Assembly (NCBI RefSeq): GCF_003050835.1
Contig: NZ_QAOJ01000001.1
Coordinates: 558,001-622,000 of the forward strand
DNA from: Pseudomonas sp. GV071
GTDB taxonomy: Bacteria > Pseudomonadota > Gammaproteobacteria > Pseudomonadales > Pseudomonadaceae
Reading direction: 5' to 3'
DNA length: 64,000 nt
A model generated the notes under the pieces. The model saw only the letters and a program-made list of their open reading frames with translations, did not search any database and was not told where the DNA came from. Made by a program: the position numbers and the translations under genes. Of the stretch, positions 1-10,510 are shown in pieces; positions within the stretch are counted from its first letter, which is position 1; each line of letters begins with the position of its first letter.

Positions 1-38
1 CCGGTTGCCTGTTTTTTTCTGCGTTGCTCCGCGCCTTT

Positions 39-66
39 AGCCCGTCCAAGTGACGGGCTTTTCTTT
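39..66 (+). terminator. Intrinsic terminator of an upstream gene
   Basis: An eight-pair stem (AGCCCGTC at 39-46 with GACGGGCT at 52-59) is followed by a T-rich run. It lies just before earP and most likely ends a gene left of the window. Confidence 0.7.
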
Positions 67-111
67 GCGCGCTGCAGGTAAACTGCCGGCTTATTTTCGG
101 GAAGCCTCAGC

Positions 112-1248
112 GTGAAGTGGGACATTTTCTGTAGCGTGGTGGACAACTTCGGCGACATCGGCGTGACCTGGCGCCTGGCCCGGCAGCTGGTGGCGGAGCA
201 GGGCTGCGCGGTGCGTTTGTGGGTTGACGAGCTGAGCGCGTTCGCCCGTATCTGCCCGCAAGCCGATGCCACCCTGGAGCAGCAATGGCAGGAGGGCGTC
301 GAGGTCTGCCAATGGCCAACGGCATGGCAACCGGTGGCAGCGGCCGATGTGGTGATCGAAGCCTTTGCCTGTTCCTTGCCGCCGGCCTATATCACCGCCA
401 TGGCCGAACGCGCGCGTGCTTCGCTGTGGCTGAACCTGGAATACCTGAGCGCCGAGGACTGGGTGGAGGGTTGCCATGGTTTGCCATCGATGCAATCCAA
501 CGGCCTGCAGAAGTTCTTCTTTTTCCCAGGCTTCACTGCTGGCACTGGTGGTTTGTTGCGCGAGGGCAAGCTGCTCGCCGCGCGTGATGAGCTGCAACAG
601 CATCCCCGCGCGCGCTCCGCATTTCTCGCCTCGCTGGGCGTGACGCCGGAGCCAAACAGCCAACTGATCTCTCTGTTTGCTTACGAAAATCTTGGCCTGG
701 GCGAATGGCTTGGTGCCTTGGCTGATGCATCAACCACCAGCCATCTTTTGGTGCCAGAAGGGCGGGTGTTGGGGGATGTCGAGCGCTGGTTGGGCGAATC
801 ACTGACGGCTGGCGATGTGCGCGAACGCGGCGCACTGCGGGTGCAAATTCTGCCCTTCGTCGCCCAGCAAACCTATGACCGTCTGCTCTGGTGTTGCGAC
901 TTCAACGCGGTTCGCGGCGAGGACTCGTTCGTGCGCGCGTTGTGGGCGGGTCGACCGCTGGTATGGCACATCTATAAGCAGGACGAAGACGCCCATCTGG
1001 ATAAACTGCAGGCCTTTTTGGCGCTGTATCAGCAGGGCTTGTCGCCGGCTGCGCAAACGGCGCTCAGTCAATTCTGGCTGGCGTGGAATAGCGGGGAAGG
1101 GGTAGCCGCGAGCTGGGTAAACCTGCAAAGGCTGCGCGCCGAACTGGTCGCTCATGCTGAGAAGAAGGCTCTGCAATGGGCCTCTCAGGCCGATCTTGCG
1201 ACGGCGCTGGTACAGTTTTACCGAAATTGGCTATCATACGCGGCCTAG
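112..1248 (+). CDS. earP: EarP, EF-P arginine rhamnosyltransferase
   Basis: 378 residues, the usual length for EarP (DUF2331). The enzyme transfers rhamnose from dTDP-beta-L-rhamnose to a single arginine of elongation factor P in the cytoplasm, which activates EF-P for polyproline translation. The N-terminal DNFGDIG (Asp11, Asp15) and the C-terminal RGEDSFVRA (Arg268, Glu270) are the conserved acidic and nucleotide-sugar-binding positions of this GT-B fold family. The gene ends 34 bases before efp, its substrate gene, which is the standard Pseudomonas arrangement. Identification rests on these motifs, length and neighbour. Confidence 0.95.
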   Translation: MKWDIFCSVVDNFGDIGVTWRLARQLVAEQGCAVRLWVDELSAFARICPQADATLEQQWQEGVEVCQWPTAWQPVAAADVVIEAFACSLPPAYITAMAERARASLWLNLEYLSAEDWVEGCHGLPSMQSNGLQKFFFFPGFTAGTGGLLREGKLLAARDELQQHPRARSAFLASLGVTPEPNSQLISLFAYENLGLGEWLGALADASTTSHLLVPEGRVLGDVERWLGESLTAGDVRERGALRVQILPFVAQQTYDRLLWCCDFNAVRGEDSFVRALWAGRPLVWHIYKQDEDAHLDKLQAFLALYQQGLSPAAQTALSQFWLAWNSGEGVAASWVNLQRLRAELVAHAEKKALQWASQADLATALVQFYRNWLSYAA

Positions 1249-1282
1249 AATTCTGTACCTCCATCCAAATTCGGATACTCGT

Positions 1283-1855
1283 ATGAAAACCGCACAAGAA
1301 ATGAAGCCTAACAGTGTGGCCCTGATCGACGGCCAACCATGGCTTATCCAAAAGGCCGAATTCACTAAATCCGGTCGTAACAGCGCCATCGTTAAAATGA
1401 AGTTGAAGAACCTGCTGAGCGGTTCTTCCACTGAAACCGTTTACAAAGCCGACGACAAAATGGAACCAGTGATTCTGGACCGCGTTGCCGTGACTTACTC
1501 CTACTTCAGCGAACCGAACTACGTGTTCATGGACGAAGAGTTCAACCAGTACGAGCTGAACTCCGAAGACCTGGAAAGCGTTCTGCCGTTCATCGTTGAT
1601 GGCATGACCGACGTCTGCGAAGCCGTGTTCTTCGAAGGCAAAGTGGTTTCGGTAGACCTGCCGACCACCATCGTTCGCCAGATCACCTACACCGAAGGTT
1701 CGGCTCGTGGCGATACTTCGGGCAAAGTGATGAAGCCTGCCAAGCTGAGCAACGGCACTGAAGTCAAAGTGGCTGACTTCTGCGAGATCGACGACTGGAT
1801 CGAAATCGACACCCGTACCGGCGAGTACAAATCGCGCGCTAAAGCTCCAGTTTAA
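1283..1855 (+). CDS. efp: Elongation factor P
   Basis: 190 residues. EF-P binds between the ribosomal P and E sites and relieves stalling at consecutive prolines. The start is the ATG at 1283, giving [10 protein letters not shown]; the open frame extends upstream into earP but that part is not EF-P. The loop SGRNSA places arginine at residue 32, the residue rhamnosylated by EarP in pseudomonads, instead of the lysine modified by EpmA in enteric bacteria. A strong terminator follows within about 25 bases, so efp ends its transcription unit. Confidence 0.97.
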   Translation: MKTAQEMKPNSVALIDGQPWLIQKAEFTKSGRNSAIVKMKLKNLLSGSSTETVYKADDKMEPVILDRVAVTYSYFSEPNYVFMDEEFNQYELNSEDLESVLPFIVDGMTDVCEAVFFEGKVVSVDLPTTIVRQITYTEGSARGDTSGKVMKPAKLSNGTEVKVADFCEIDDWIEIDTRTGEYKSRAKAPV

Positions 1856-1877
1856 AAACTGGCTTTACCGGCGACAT

Positions 1878-1907
1878 AAAAAAGCCCGACCTAGGTCGGG
1901 CTTTTTT
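1878..1907 (+). terminator. Terminator after efp, probably bidirectional
   Basis: A perfect ten-pair stem AAGCCCGACC/GGTCGGGCTT with a two-base loop, flanked by A-run and T-run. It lies between the convergent genes efp and ohr and can serve both strands. Confidence 0.9.
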
Positions 1908-1920
1908 GTGCGCGGTGGTT

Positions 1921-2349
1921 TTACACAGCGACGTTCAGGGTCACCTGGATATTGCCGCGGGTGGCGTTGGAGTAAGGGCACACCTGGTGGGCCGCCTCGA
2001 CCAGCGCTTCAGCGTCGGCTTTATCAAAACCTGGCAGGGAGATGTTCAATTCCACTTCCAGACCAAAACCGCCGGGGATCTGGCCGATGCCGACTTTGCC
2101 GGTGATCGAGCTGTCGGCAGGCAATTGTTTCTTCTGCTGGCCGGCAACGAATTTCAAGGCGCCGATAAAGCAAGCCGAGTAGCCGGCGGCGAACAGTTGT
2201 TCCGGGTTGGTGGCTTCACCACCTTGGCCACCGAGTTCACGCGGGGTGGTGAGTTTTACATCGAGAATGCCGTCGGAGGAAACAGCGCGGCCGTCGCGGC
2301 CACCGGTGGCAGTTGCAGTGGCGGTGTACAGGGCTTTGATGGTTTGCAT
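1921..2349 (-). CDS. ohr: Organic hydroperoxide resistance protein Ohr
   Basis: 142 residues, a full-length Ohr/OsmC-family thiol peroxidase that reduces organic and fatty-acid hydroperoxides in the cytoplasm using a lipoylated reductant. The two catalytic cysteines are visible: Cys60 in GYSACF and Cys124 in [13 protein letters not shown], the spacing typical of Ohr rather than OsmC. It lies downstream of ohrR on the same strand, with a palindromic operator between the two, so it should be induced by organic peroxides through OhrR. Confidence 0.96.
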   Translation of the reverse strand: MQTIKALYTATATATGGRDGRAVSSDGILDVKLTTPRELGGQGGEATNPEQLFAAGYSACFIGALKFVAGQQKKQLPADSSITGKVGIGQIPGGFGLEVELNISLPGFDKADAEALVEAAHQVCPYSNATRGNIQVTLNVAV

Positions 2350-2428
2350 GGTGATTCTCCAGTTATCTATTCAGTTTGCTTGCTAAAGTTTTGTGCGCTA
2401 AGCAGTGCGGGGAGTGAAAGTTAGTGTC

Positions 2429-2454
2429 TATTTAGTTTGCGCGCAAGATAAATA
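2429..2454 (-). promoter_or_regulatory. Candidate OhrR operator upstream of ohr
   Basis: A 26-base imperfect palindrome centred on TTGCGCGCAA with TATTTA and TAAATA ends. It lies between ohrR and the ohr start. OhrR operators are AT-rich inverted repeats at ohr promoters. A weaker related stretch occurs at about 2368-2392. Assignment is by position and symmetry. Confidence 0.6.
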
Positions 2455-2500
2455 ATTGGATTAAATCGATCTAAAGACCTGCATGTTCGGGAATAAGCGT

Positions 2501-2941
2501 CTAGACCGCGTTCTGCAGGCTGTCGCGCAGGGTCACCAAGTCGCTTTTCAGCGCCAGCAAATCCGCAGGTTGCTGACCGGAAGCTTTGAGAATGCACGCC
2601 GGAACGCCCAGCGCCTGTTCCTGCAGGGCGCGGCCTTTGTCGGTCAGGCGCAGTTGCACCACCCGTTCATCCTGGGTGCTGCGGGTGCGGGTGAGCAGGC
2701 CTTCGGCCTCCAGGCGCTTGAGCAGTGGGGTGACCGAGCCCGGATCGGTGAGCAGGTGCTGGCTGAGTTCGCCGACGGTAACGCCGTCGCCTTCCCACAG
2801 CACCAACATGGCCAGGTATTGCGGGTAGGTGAGGTTCAGCGCTTGCAGCAGCGGCTTGTACACCTTGGTCATCAGCAACGAGGTGGAATACAGCGCGAAG
2901 CACAGCTGGTTTTCCAGTTTGAGCTGTTCAGGCGTGGCCAT
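2501..2941 (-). CDS. ohrR: OhrR, MarR-family organic-peroxide repressor
   Basis: 146 residues. OhrR is a dimeric winged-helix repressor that releases DNA when its reactive cysteine is oxidised by organic peroxides. The sensing cysteine is Cys14 in ENQLCFALYS. A second cysteine, Cys116 in LGVPACILK, suggests the two-cysteine class, in which an intersubunit disulfide forms. The winged helix covers roughly residues 50-100 (LTDPGSVTPLLKRLEAEGL recognition helix). It precedes ohr on the same strand. Confidence 0.93.
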   Translation of the reverse strand: MATPEQLKLENQLCFALYSTSLLMTKVYKPLLQALNLTYPQYLAMLVLWEGDGVTVGELSQHLLTDPGSVTPLLKRLEAEGLLTRTRSTQDERVVQLRLTDKGRALQEQALGVPACILKASGQQPADLLALKSDLVTLRDSLQNAV

Positions 2942-3032
2942 CGGTGCCTCCGGGCTGGGTTATGAAGGGAAGAGGAGCACAACGTTAGCGCGCTTGAGTT
3001 TAATGCGCCATGCATGTTTCCAGAGATCGAGG

Positions 3033-3887
3033 CTACACACGAAACCCTTCCACAATATGTTCCGCCAGGCTTTCGCTTACCGGCGACTGGGTGCGGGTGT
3101 TGCGCAGCAGCACGATGCTGCACAGCGGAAGCTCCGGAAGCCCTTCGGCTTTGCCGAGGATGCGCATGTCCGGGGTGATCAGGCTTTGCAGTTGTGCGGT
3201 AACTGCCAGCCCGGCGCTGACCACCGCCATCAGCGCCGACAGACTCGGGCTGGTGTAGGCCACGCGGTATTCGCGGTCCATGGTTTCCAGTGCGTTGCAG
3301 GCCCAGGCGCGGCAGAAGCAATCGCTGTTGAACATCGCCAGCGGCATCGGCGTTTGTTCATGGGGGCTGAAACCCTGGGCTTCGGCCCAGACAAAACGTT
3401 CCTGGCGCAGCAGTTGGCCGATCTCATCACCGGGCATGCGGGTGACGATCGACAGGTCGAGGTCCTGACGTTGCAGCAGTTGCGCCGACGACTCGCAATG
3501 CACCTCCACCTGCACCATCGGGTAGGCCTGGGCGAAGCGCGAGAGAATGCCGGGGAGAAACCGCATCACGTAGTCATCCGGCGTGCCGATGCGCACCGAG
3601 CCGACCATATGCGGCTCGCGCAAGGTGTTGATCACCTCGCCATGCAGTTTCAGGATCCGCCGCGCATAACCCAGCAGCACCTGGCCCTCGGCCGTCAGCC
3701 GCACCTGGCGGCCTTCACGCTCGAACAGGGCGCGCTGTACCACGTCCTCTTCCAGGCGCTTCATCTGCATGCTCACCGCCGATTGCGTGCGGTTCACGGC
3801 TTCGGCGGCACGGGTGAAACCGCCGAGATCGGCGATGGCCACAAAGGTGCGTAACAGTTCGCTGTCGATGCCGACGTAGCTGCTCAT
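3033..3887 (-). CDS. LysR-family transcriptional regulator
   Basis: 284 residues. Residues about 10-68 form the LysR helix-turn-helix (LLRTFVAIADLGGFTRAAE, then TQSAVSMQMKRLE); the rest is the periplasmic-binding-protein-like effector domain beginning near VGSVRIGTPDDYV. The effector is unknown. It is divergent from the DUF1127-DUF3291-glycosylase operon with about 150 bases between them, the usual geometry for a LysR regulator controlling its neighbour. That is an inference from position. Confidence 0.9.
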   Translation of the reverse strand: MSSYVGIDSELLRTFVAIADLGGFTRAAEAVNRTQSAVSMQMKRLEEDVVQRALFEREGRQVRLTAEGQVLLGYARRILKLHGEVINTLREPHMVGSVRIGTPDDYVMRFLPGILSRFAQAYPMVQVEVHCESSAQLLQRQDLDLSIVTRMPGDEIGQLLRQERFVWAEAQGFSPHEQTPMPLAMFNSDCFCRAWACNALETMDREYRVAYTSPSLSALMAVVSAGLAVTAQLQSLITPDMRILGKAEGLPELPLCSIVLLRNTRTQSPVSESLAEHIVEGFRV

Positions 3888-4039
3888 ATGGAGGTGCTCA
3901 ATTCATCAAGTAAGGGAATGGGTCGCATAAGAAACATTCGTTGGATTGATCTTAGCCGTGGGCAGAGACTGACGCCATCCCCTAAGCGCTGCAGTTCGTC
4001 GCACTCCTTACGGGGGCATTGCACATGGAGAGCTGAATC

Positions 4040-4276
4040 ATGAAAGCACAAAAAGGTTATGCCATCGCCGCCGCCTTGCCACGGACGAAAACCACTGCCA
4101 CCGGCTCTTTGCTGAGCCGCCTGTGGAAGCAGGTGAAACGCTGGAACGAACTGGCCGCCCAACGTCGTCTGCTGGCGAGCATGCCAGACGCTACGCTGAA
4201 GGACCTGGGGCTGTCGCGAGCCGACCTCGAGCAGGAAGCGGAACGGCCATTCTGGGATGACCCGCTGCGCCGCTAA
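4040..4276 (+). CDS. DUF1127 small basic protein
   Basis: 78 residues. The C-terminal half carries the DUF1127 signature (RRLLASMPDATLKDLGLSRADLE), a short helical module found in small arginine-rich proteins; some members in alphaproteobacteria affect RNA turnover and phosphate or carbon metabolism. The N-terminal third is basic and low in complexity. It is first in a three-gene cluster divergent from a LysR regulator, with a GGAG about 13 bases upstream. Function here is unknown. Confidence 0.85.
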   Translation: MKAQKGYAIAAALPRTKTTATGSLLSRLWKQVKRWNELAAQRRLLASMPDATLKDLGLSRADLEQEAERPFWDDPLRR

Positions 4277-4307
4277 GCGAACCCTCAACACCACCAAGGA
4301 AGATTGC

Positions 4308-4805
4308 ATGAGCTCGACGTACCACCTGGCGCAAGTGAACATTGCCCGCACCAAAGCCCCGCTCGATGACCCATTGATGCGGGGCTTTGTCGAACAACTG
4401 GACCCCATCAATCAACTGGCCGAACGCAGCCCGGGGTTTGTCTGGCGCCTGCAGACGGAAGAGGGCGACGCCACCTCGATTCAGCTGTTCGACGACTCGC
4501 GCCTGATCGTCAACCTGTCGCTGTGGGACTCCTTCGAAGCGCTGAAAAACTACGTCTACAGCGGCGACCACCTGACCGTGTTGAAGGCCAAGAAAAGCTG
4601 GATGGAGAAGCTCGATACACCATCGCTGGCCCTCTGGTGGCTGCCGGCTGGGCAACTGCCGACACCGGCCGAGGCCAAGGCGCAATTGGCCTTGTTGGCA
4701 AAAAATGGCCCTTCATCGACTGTATTCACCTTCGCCAGGCCGTATCCTGCACCCGAAGCCGAACCAGGTGCAGCCGATGTCCACAGCGCTCTCGCTCTCC
4801 CTTAA
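4308..4805 (+). CDS. DUF3291 domain protein
   Basis: 165 residues. The start is the ATG at 4308 (MSSTYHLAQVN), preceded by AAGGAAGA; the open frame upstream overlaps the DUF1127 gene and is not counted. The protein matches the DUF3291 pattern: an N-terminal HLAQVNIAR strand, the FVWRLQTEEGDAT segment, and a C-terminal LALWWLPAG motif. The fold resembles small ferredoxin-like monooxygenases (YdhR/ABM type), but no activity is established. Its 3' end overlaps the next gene by 29 bases, suggesting translational coupling. Confidence 0.85.
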   Translation: MSSTYHLAQVNIARTKAPLDDPLMRGFVEQLDPINQLAERSPGFVWRLQTEEGDATSIQLFDDSRLIVNLSLWDSFEALKNYVYSGDHLTVLKAKKSWMEKLDTPSLALWWLPAGQLPTPAEAKAQLALLAKNGPSSTVFTFARPYPAPEAEPGAADVHSALALP

Positions 4806-5994
4806 ACAAGCCCGTCGCCTGGCCCTCAGCGCCCAGGGTTTTGCCGGGCGCCGTAGTGCCAGTGCCGTCAAAGCCGCCAGACTGAACCAGATGATCGAGC
4901 GCCTGGGCGTGGTGCAGATCGACTCGGTCAACGCCGTGGTGCGCTCCCATTACCTGCCGTTGTTCTCACGCCTTGGCGAGTACGCACCTAGCCTGTTGGA
5001 GCACGCCGCCTGGGGCGCCGGCAAGCGCCGTACGTTGTTCGAATATTGGGGTCATGAAGCCTCGTTACTGCCCCACGCCTTGTACCCGTTGATGCGTTGG
5101 CGCATGCAACGCGCGGCGCAGGGCCAGGGCATTTACAGTCAGTTGGCAAGCTTTGGCCGCGAGCAGCACGCGGTGGTGCAACGGGTGTTGGCTACGGTGC
5201 GCGATCAAGGCGCCACCGGCGCGGGCGCACTCACAACCCGGGTGGAACGTGCCGGCCCCTGGTGGGACTGGAGCGCAGAGAAGATGGCGCTGGAATGGCT
5301 GTTCGCTGCTGGCGAGGTGACGGTCGCCGGGCGTCGCGGTTTCGAGCGTTTGTACGACGTGCCGGAACGGGTGCTGCCCAGCGCCTGGCTCGCTCATCCC
5401 GAGGTGCCTGAAGCCGACGCCCAGCGCCAATTGCTACTGCACTCTGCCGCCGCGTTGGGCGTGGCCACGGAAAAAGATCTACGCGACTACTTTCGCCTGG
5501 AGCCGAAAGACAGCCAGGCGCGGCTCGCTGAACTGGTCGAGGCCGGCGCCTTGTTGCCGGTGCAGGTAGAGGGCTGGGACAAACCGGCCTACTGCTTGCC
5601 CGGCCTGAGCATTCCGCGCGCGGTCAAAACCTCGGCGTTGCTGTCGCCCTTCGACTCGCTGATCTGGGAGCGGGCGCGCACCGAGCGGCTCTTCGACTTC
5701 CGCTACCGCCTGGAGATCTACACCCCGCAACCCAAGCGGGTGTACGGCTATTACGTGCTGCCGTTTCTGCACAATGAGCGGTTGGCCGGGCGCGTGGATT
5801 TGCGCGCTGAGCGCAGTACAGGCCGCTTGCTGGTGCATGCGCTGCATGAGGAAGCCATGGGGCTGGATGAAGAGGGCGTGTACGCCCTGGCGCGCAATTT
5901 GTTGGAGATGGCGCGGTGGTTGGGGTTGGCTGAGGTGTGGGTGAATTGTCCGAAGGCGCAGAGTGAGCGGTTGCGTAGTGCTCTGGTTGGATGA
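4777..5994 (+). CDS. YcaQ/AlkX-type DNA crosslink glycosylase
   Basis: 405 residues, close to E. coli YcaQ (about 410). The family (HTH_42, tandem winged helices) removes alkylated bases and unhooks nitrogen-mustard interstrand crosslinks. The catalytic Q-hydrophobic-D motif of the YcaQ branch is present as Gln47-Ile48-Asp49 in GVVQIDSVN; the AlkZ branch has Q-x-Q instead. The ATG at 4777 gives MSTALSLSLKQARR and lies inside the end of the DUF3291 gene. It is the last gene before two strong inverted repeats. Confidence 0.88.
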   Translation: MSTALSLSLKQARRLALSAQGFAGRRSASAVKAARLNQMIERLGVVQIDSVNAVVRSHYLPLFSRLGEYAPSLLEHAAWGAGKRRTLFEYWGHEASLLPHALYPLMRWRMQRAAQGQGIYSQLASFGREQHAVVQRVLATVRDQGATGAGALTTRVERAGPWWDWSAEKMALEWLFAAGEVTVAGRRGFERLYDVPERVLPSAWLAHPEVPEADAQRQLLLHSAAALGVATEKDLRDYFRLEPKDSQARLAELVEAGALLPVQVEGWDKPAYCLPGLSIPRAVKTSALLSPFDSLIWERARTERLFDFRYRLEIYTPQPKRVYGYYVLPFLHNERLAGRVDLRAERSTGRLLVHALHEEAMGLDEEGVYALARNLLEMARWLGLAEVWVNCPKAQSERLRSALVG

Positions 5995-6019
5995 GATCGC
6001 AACAGCCCCTCACCCCCAG

Positions 6020-6045
6020 CCCCTCTCCCGCAAGCGGGAGAGGGG
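6020..6045. repeat. Perfect 12-bp inverted repeat
   Basis: CCCCTCTCCCGC and its complement around a two-base loop, just after the glycosylase gene. It belongs with the larger hairpin at 6071-6119 and may end transcription from both sides. Confidence 0.8.
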
Positions 6046-6070
6046 AGTCTTACGGAGGTCCCTAAGCTAG

Positions 6071-6119
6071 CCCCTCACCCTAACCCTCGCCCCTCAGGGG
6101 AGAGGGTTAGGGTGAGGGG
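6071..6119. repeat. Long inverted repeat between convergent genes
   Basis: A 49-base palindrome starting CCCCTCACCCTAACCCTC and ending with its complement, around a CCCCTCAGGGG core. CCCTCACCC-type palindromes are common intergenic repeats in Pseudomonas. It lies 5 bases from the atsA stop and probably acts as a terminator or mRNA-end stabiliser. Confidence 0.8.
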
Positions 6120-6124
6120 TGGCC

Positions 6125-7747
<1,623 letters not shown>

Positions 7748-7777
7748 CTAAGGGCGGTCTTTTAGTAAGCCCAGGGG

Positions 7778-8617
7778 TTAATAGGCGATGTAGGCCAGCG
7801 GCAGGTCTTCGACGCGCACCACCGGCGGGGCGACGTACTCGCCATCGCTGGTCAGTTCGTGCAGCAACTCTTCGCGCAACTGGTGGAATTCAAAACTGCT
7901 GCGGGCGCGTGGGTGCGGCAGGTCAACTTCCACTACTCGTTTGATCCGCCCGGGTCGTGGCTCCATCACCACCACACGGTCGGCGAGGAAAATCGCCTCT
8001 TCGACATCGTGGGTGACCAGCAAGGTGGTGATCTGTGCACGGCTGCGGATGGCCAACAACTCGTCCTGCATCTGCTGGCGGGTGAGGGCATCTAGGGCGC
8101 CGAAGGGTTCGTCGAGCAGCAGAATCTGCGGGCTGGCCACGAGGCCGCGGGCAATCGCCACGCGCTGCGCCATGCCGCCGGAAAGCTGGTGTGGGTAGGC
8201 GCGCTCAAAGCCCTGCAGGCCGACCAACTGAATAAACTCGTGCACCCGGCGAAAGCGTTCGGCCTGGGTCAGGTGTTCGTTGACCAGGCCCAGGCCGATG
8301 TTCTGTTCCACCGTCAGCCAGGGGAACAGGCGGTGCTCCTGGAATACGATGCCGCGGTCGCCACCGATGCCTTGCACCGGTTTGCCGGCCACTTCGATCT
8401 GCCCGCGGAATTCACTGTCCAGGCCCACCAGCAAGCGCAGCAAGGTGGATTTGCCGCAGCCGCTGGAACCGACAATGGCGACGAACTCGCCGGGGGCGAT
8501 ATCCAGGTTGAATTCACGGATGGCTTCCAGCTCACCGCCGTCGACGGCGAACTGTTTGCCCACATGGGTAAAGCGCACCAGCGGCGCGGCTGGCTGCGGG
8601 AAGGCGAGGGTAGTCAT
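7778..8617 (-). CDS. atsC: Sulfate-ester ABC transporter ATPase AtsC
   Basis: 279 residues. ATP-binding subunit of a nitrate/sulfonate/taurine-type (SsuB/TauB-like) importer. Walker A is GSSGCGKST (near residue 50), the signature is LSGGMAQRVAIARGL, and Walker B is LLLDEPFGALD. The start overlaps the end of atsB by 4 bases (ATGA), showing tight coupling. With atsB, atsR and atsA it forms the uptake and hydrolysis system for aromatic sulfate esters, expected to be repressed when sulfate or cysteine is available. Confidence 0.93.
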   Translation of the reverse strand: MTTLAFPQPAAPLVRFTHVGKQFAVDGGELEAIREFNLDIAPGEFVAIVGSSGCGKSTLLRLLVGLDSEFRGQIEVAGKPVQGIGGDRGIVFQEHRLFPWLTVEQNIGLGLVNEHLTQAERFRRVHEFIQLVGLQGFERAYPHQLSGGMAQRVAIARGLVASPQILLLDEPFGALDALTRQQMQDELLAIRSRAQITTLLVTHDVEEAIFLADRVVVMEPRPGRIKRVVEVDLPHPRARSSFEFHQLREELLHELTSDGEYVAPPVVRVEDLPLAYIAY

Positions 8618-10206
8618 GCGGTTCTCCAGCGCGTGGCACGCGCTTCGATAAATTGGCCAAGGGCATTCAGGGCAGCACCGGTGAGGCCGATCAGGAGCAT
8701 CGCGGCCATCACCTGGTCCATGCGAAACAGCTGCTGGGCACCAATCATCAAGGTGCCGATGCCATAACCCGAGGACATGAAATATTCAGCGCCGATGGTG
8801 CCTAGCCAGGCATAGATCAGGCCCAGGCGCAGGCCGGCGAAAATCGCCGGGGTGGCGCCGGGCAGAATCAGCAAACGCAGGCGCTGGAACAGATTCAGGC
8901 GCAGGGCCTGGGCGGCTTCGCCCAGTTGCGGCGAGAGGTTGCGAATGCCGCGTTGAGTGGCAATCAGCAGCGGAAAGAACGCGGCCAGGCCGACGAACAC
9001 TAGCTTGGCCAGCTCACCCAAGCCGAACCAGGCGGTAAGCAGCGGCACCCAGGCGAAGATCGCGATCTGCCGCAGCGCCGACAGGCTAGGGCCGAGCAGG
9101 CGTTCACTGCTGGCCGACAAACCGAGCACCACGCCCAAGACAAAACCCAGTCCGCCGCCAACGGCCAAGCCGGCCAGGGCGCGCAACAGGCTGTTGCCCA
9201 TGGCGTAAGGCAAGCTGCCGTCGCTGAACCCTTCATAGGCGCTAAGCAGCACCTGCCAGGGGCTGACCAGAATATTGCTGTCCACCAGCTGCAGCTGGCT
9301 GACGGTCTGCCACAACGCCACTAGGCCCAATGGCAGGAACCAGGGTTGCAGCCGCTGCCAACCGGAGCCCAGCGGGCGGCGGCGGAATTCGGCAGTCGGC
9401 GGGTGTGGCCAGAACAGCAGTTTGTGGTCGAGTAGGGTGATGCCGCGTTCCATCAGCACGCCGACCACGCCAATGATCAGGATGCACACGAACACCACAT
9501 CGAGCATAAACAGCTGGCGGCCCCAGACCATCAGGTAGCCGATGCCTTCACTGGAGGCGAGCAGTTCCACCGCCAGCAACGACGACCAGCCGGTGGCCAG
9601 CGCCAGGCGCAAGCCAGCCATAAACGAGGGCAGCGCGGCCGGCAGCACCAGGCGCCAGATCAGCAGGTAAGTCGGCAGGCGCAGTACCGCAGCGGCTTCA
9701 CGCAGCTTGGGTTGGGCATCGCGCACCCCGACCAGGGTGTGGATGGTCACCGGCACCACCACGGCCTTGACCAGCACCACCAGCTTGAGGGTTTCGCCAA
9801 TGCCGAACAGCAGCATGAACAACGGGATCCACGCCAGGGTGGGAATCTGCGCCAGGGCGCTGAAGGTGGGAAACACCAACCGTTCGGCTCGCGGGCTGAA
9901 GCCCAGCGTGGCGCCCAACACCGCACCAATCGCCACACCCACCGACAAACCCCAGAACAGCCGCTGCAGGCTGATCCACAGGTTGCTGAACAAATCCTGC
10001 TGGCTCAGCTCCACCACGCTTTGCCAGACCAGTGCCGGCGCCGGCAGGGTTTGCGCCGACATCCAGGCGTGGCGGGCGGCCAGGGTCCAGAGCAGAAACA
10101 GCAGGGCGGGTACCACCCATGGCAGTAAGGCGTAGCGCAGGCGGGCGGGGTTCAGGCTCAAGCGCTGGGCTGGTTTGCCCAGGCTGAGGGTGCGGGTGGC
10201 TGCCAT
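8614..10206 (-). CDS. atsB: Sulfate-ester ABC permease AtsB (duplicated permease domains)
   Basis: 530 residues, about twice the length of an ordinary SsuC/TauC permease. Two BPD_transp_1 units follow each other: the first at about 20-265 with GIGETLKLVVLVKA, the second at about 285-525 with GLGELAKLVFVGLA, both in the EAA-loop region. One polypeptide therefore supplies both membrane halves. It is first in atsBCA and divergent from atsR, with a 304-base AT-rich region between. Confidence 0.9.
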   Translation of the reverse strand: MAATRTLSLGKPAQRLSLNPARLRYALLPWVVPALLFLLWTLAARHAWMSAQTLPAPALVWQSVVELSQQDLFSNLWISLQRLFWGLSVGVAIGAVLGATLGFSPRAERLVFPTFSALAQIPTLAWIPLFMLLFGIGETLKLVVLVKAVVVPVTIHTLVGVRDAQPKLREAAAVLRLPTYLLIWRLVLPAALPSFMAGLRLALATGWSSLLAVELLASSEGIGYLMVWGRQLFMLDVVFVCILIIGVVGVLMERGITLLDHKLLFWPHPPTAEFRRRPLGSGWQRLQPWFLPLGLVALWQTVSQLQLVDSNILVSPWQVLLSAYEGFSDGSLPYAMGNSLLRALAGLAVGGGLGFVLGVVLGLSASSERLLGPSLSALRQIAIFAWVPLLTAWFGLGELAKLVFVGLAAFFPLLIATQRGIRNLSPQLGEAAQALRLNLFQRLRLLILPGATPAIFAGLRLGLIYAWLGTIGAEYFMSSGYGIGTLMIGAQQLFRMDQVMAAMLLIGLTGAALNALGQFIEARATRWRTA

Positions 10207-10510
10207 ATCAATGACCTCGGGCGGTGGTAGAGGGCTTAGATATATTCTTCATAGGCATATTAAATTCAGTTATCTGTGCATTTATTGGCTAAGAAACCGC
10301 ATTTAATGGCCCCACCCCCGCCCGGGCAAATGCCTTTGTTGAATACTTTTTATGCTTTTCGTGCATCTCCCGTGTAAGCCGCCGTGTCAGCGCTATAGCG
10401 CTTTTGGTTACTAAAAAATAATTTAATAGTATTTATAGTTTTGTTTGGCGTATGCCTTATTCGCCGCAACAGCCGGCACCGAGCCGGTAACTGGCGGGGA
10501 GCCTGCAGCG
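10207..10510. other. Divergent atsB / atsR promoter region
   Basis: 304 bases without a gene. It is notably AT-rich at 10230-10300 and 10400-10450 compared with its surroundings, as expected for divergent promoters and activator sites. CysB or a sulfur-starvation regulator is the likely controller from what is known of ats genes, but no site could be assigned. The open frame leading into atsR from 10445 lacks signal-peptide character before 10511. Confidence 0.5.
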
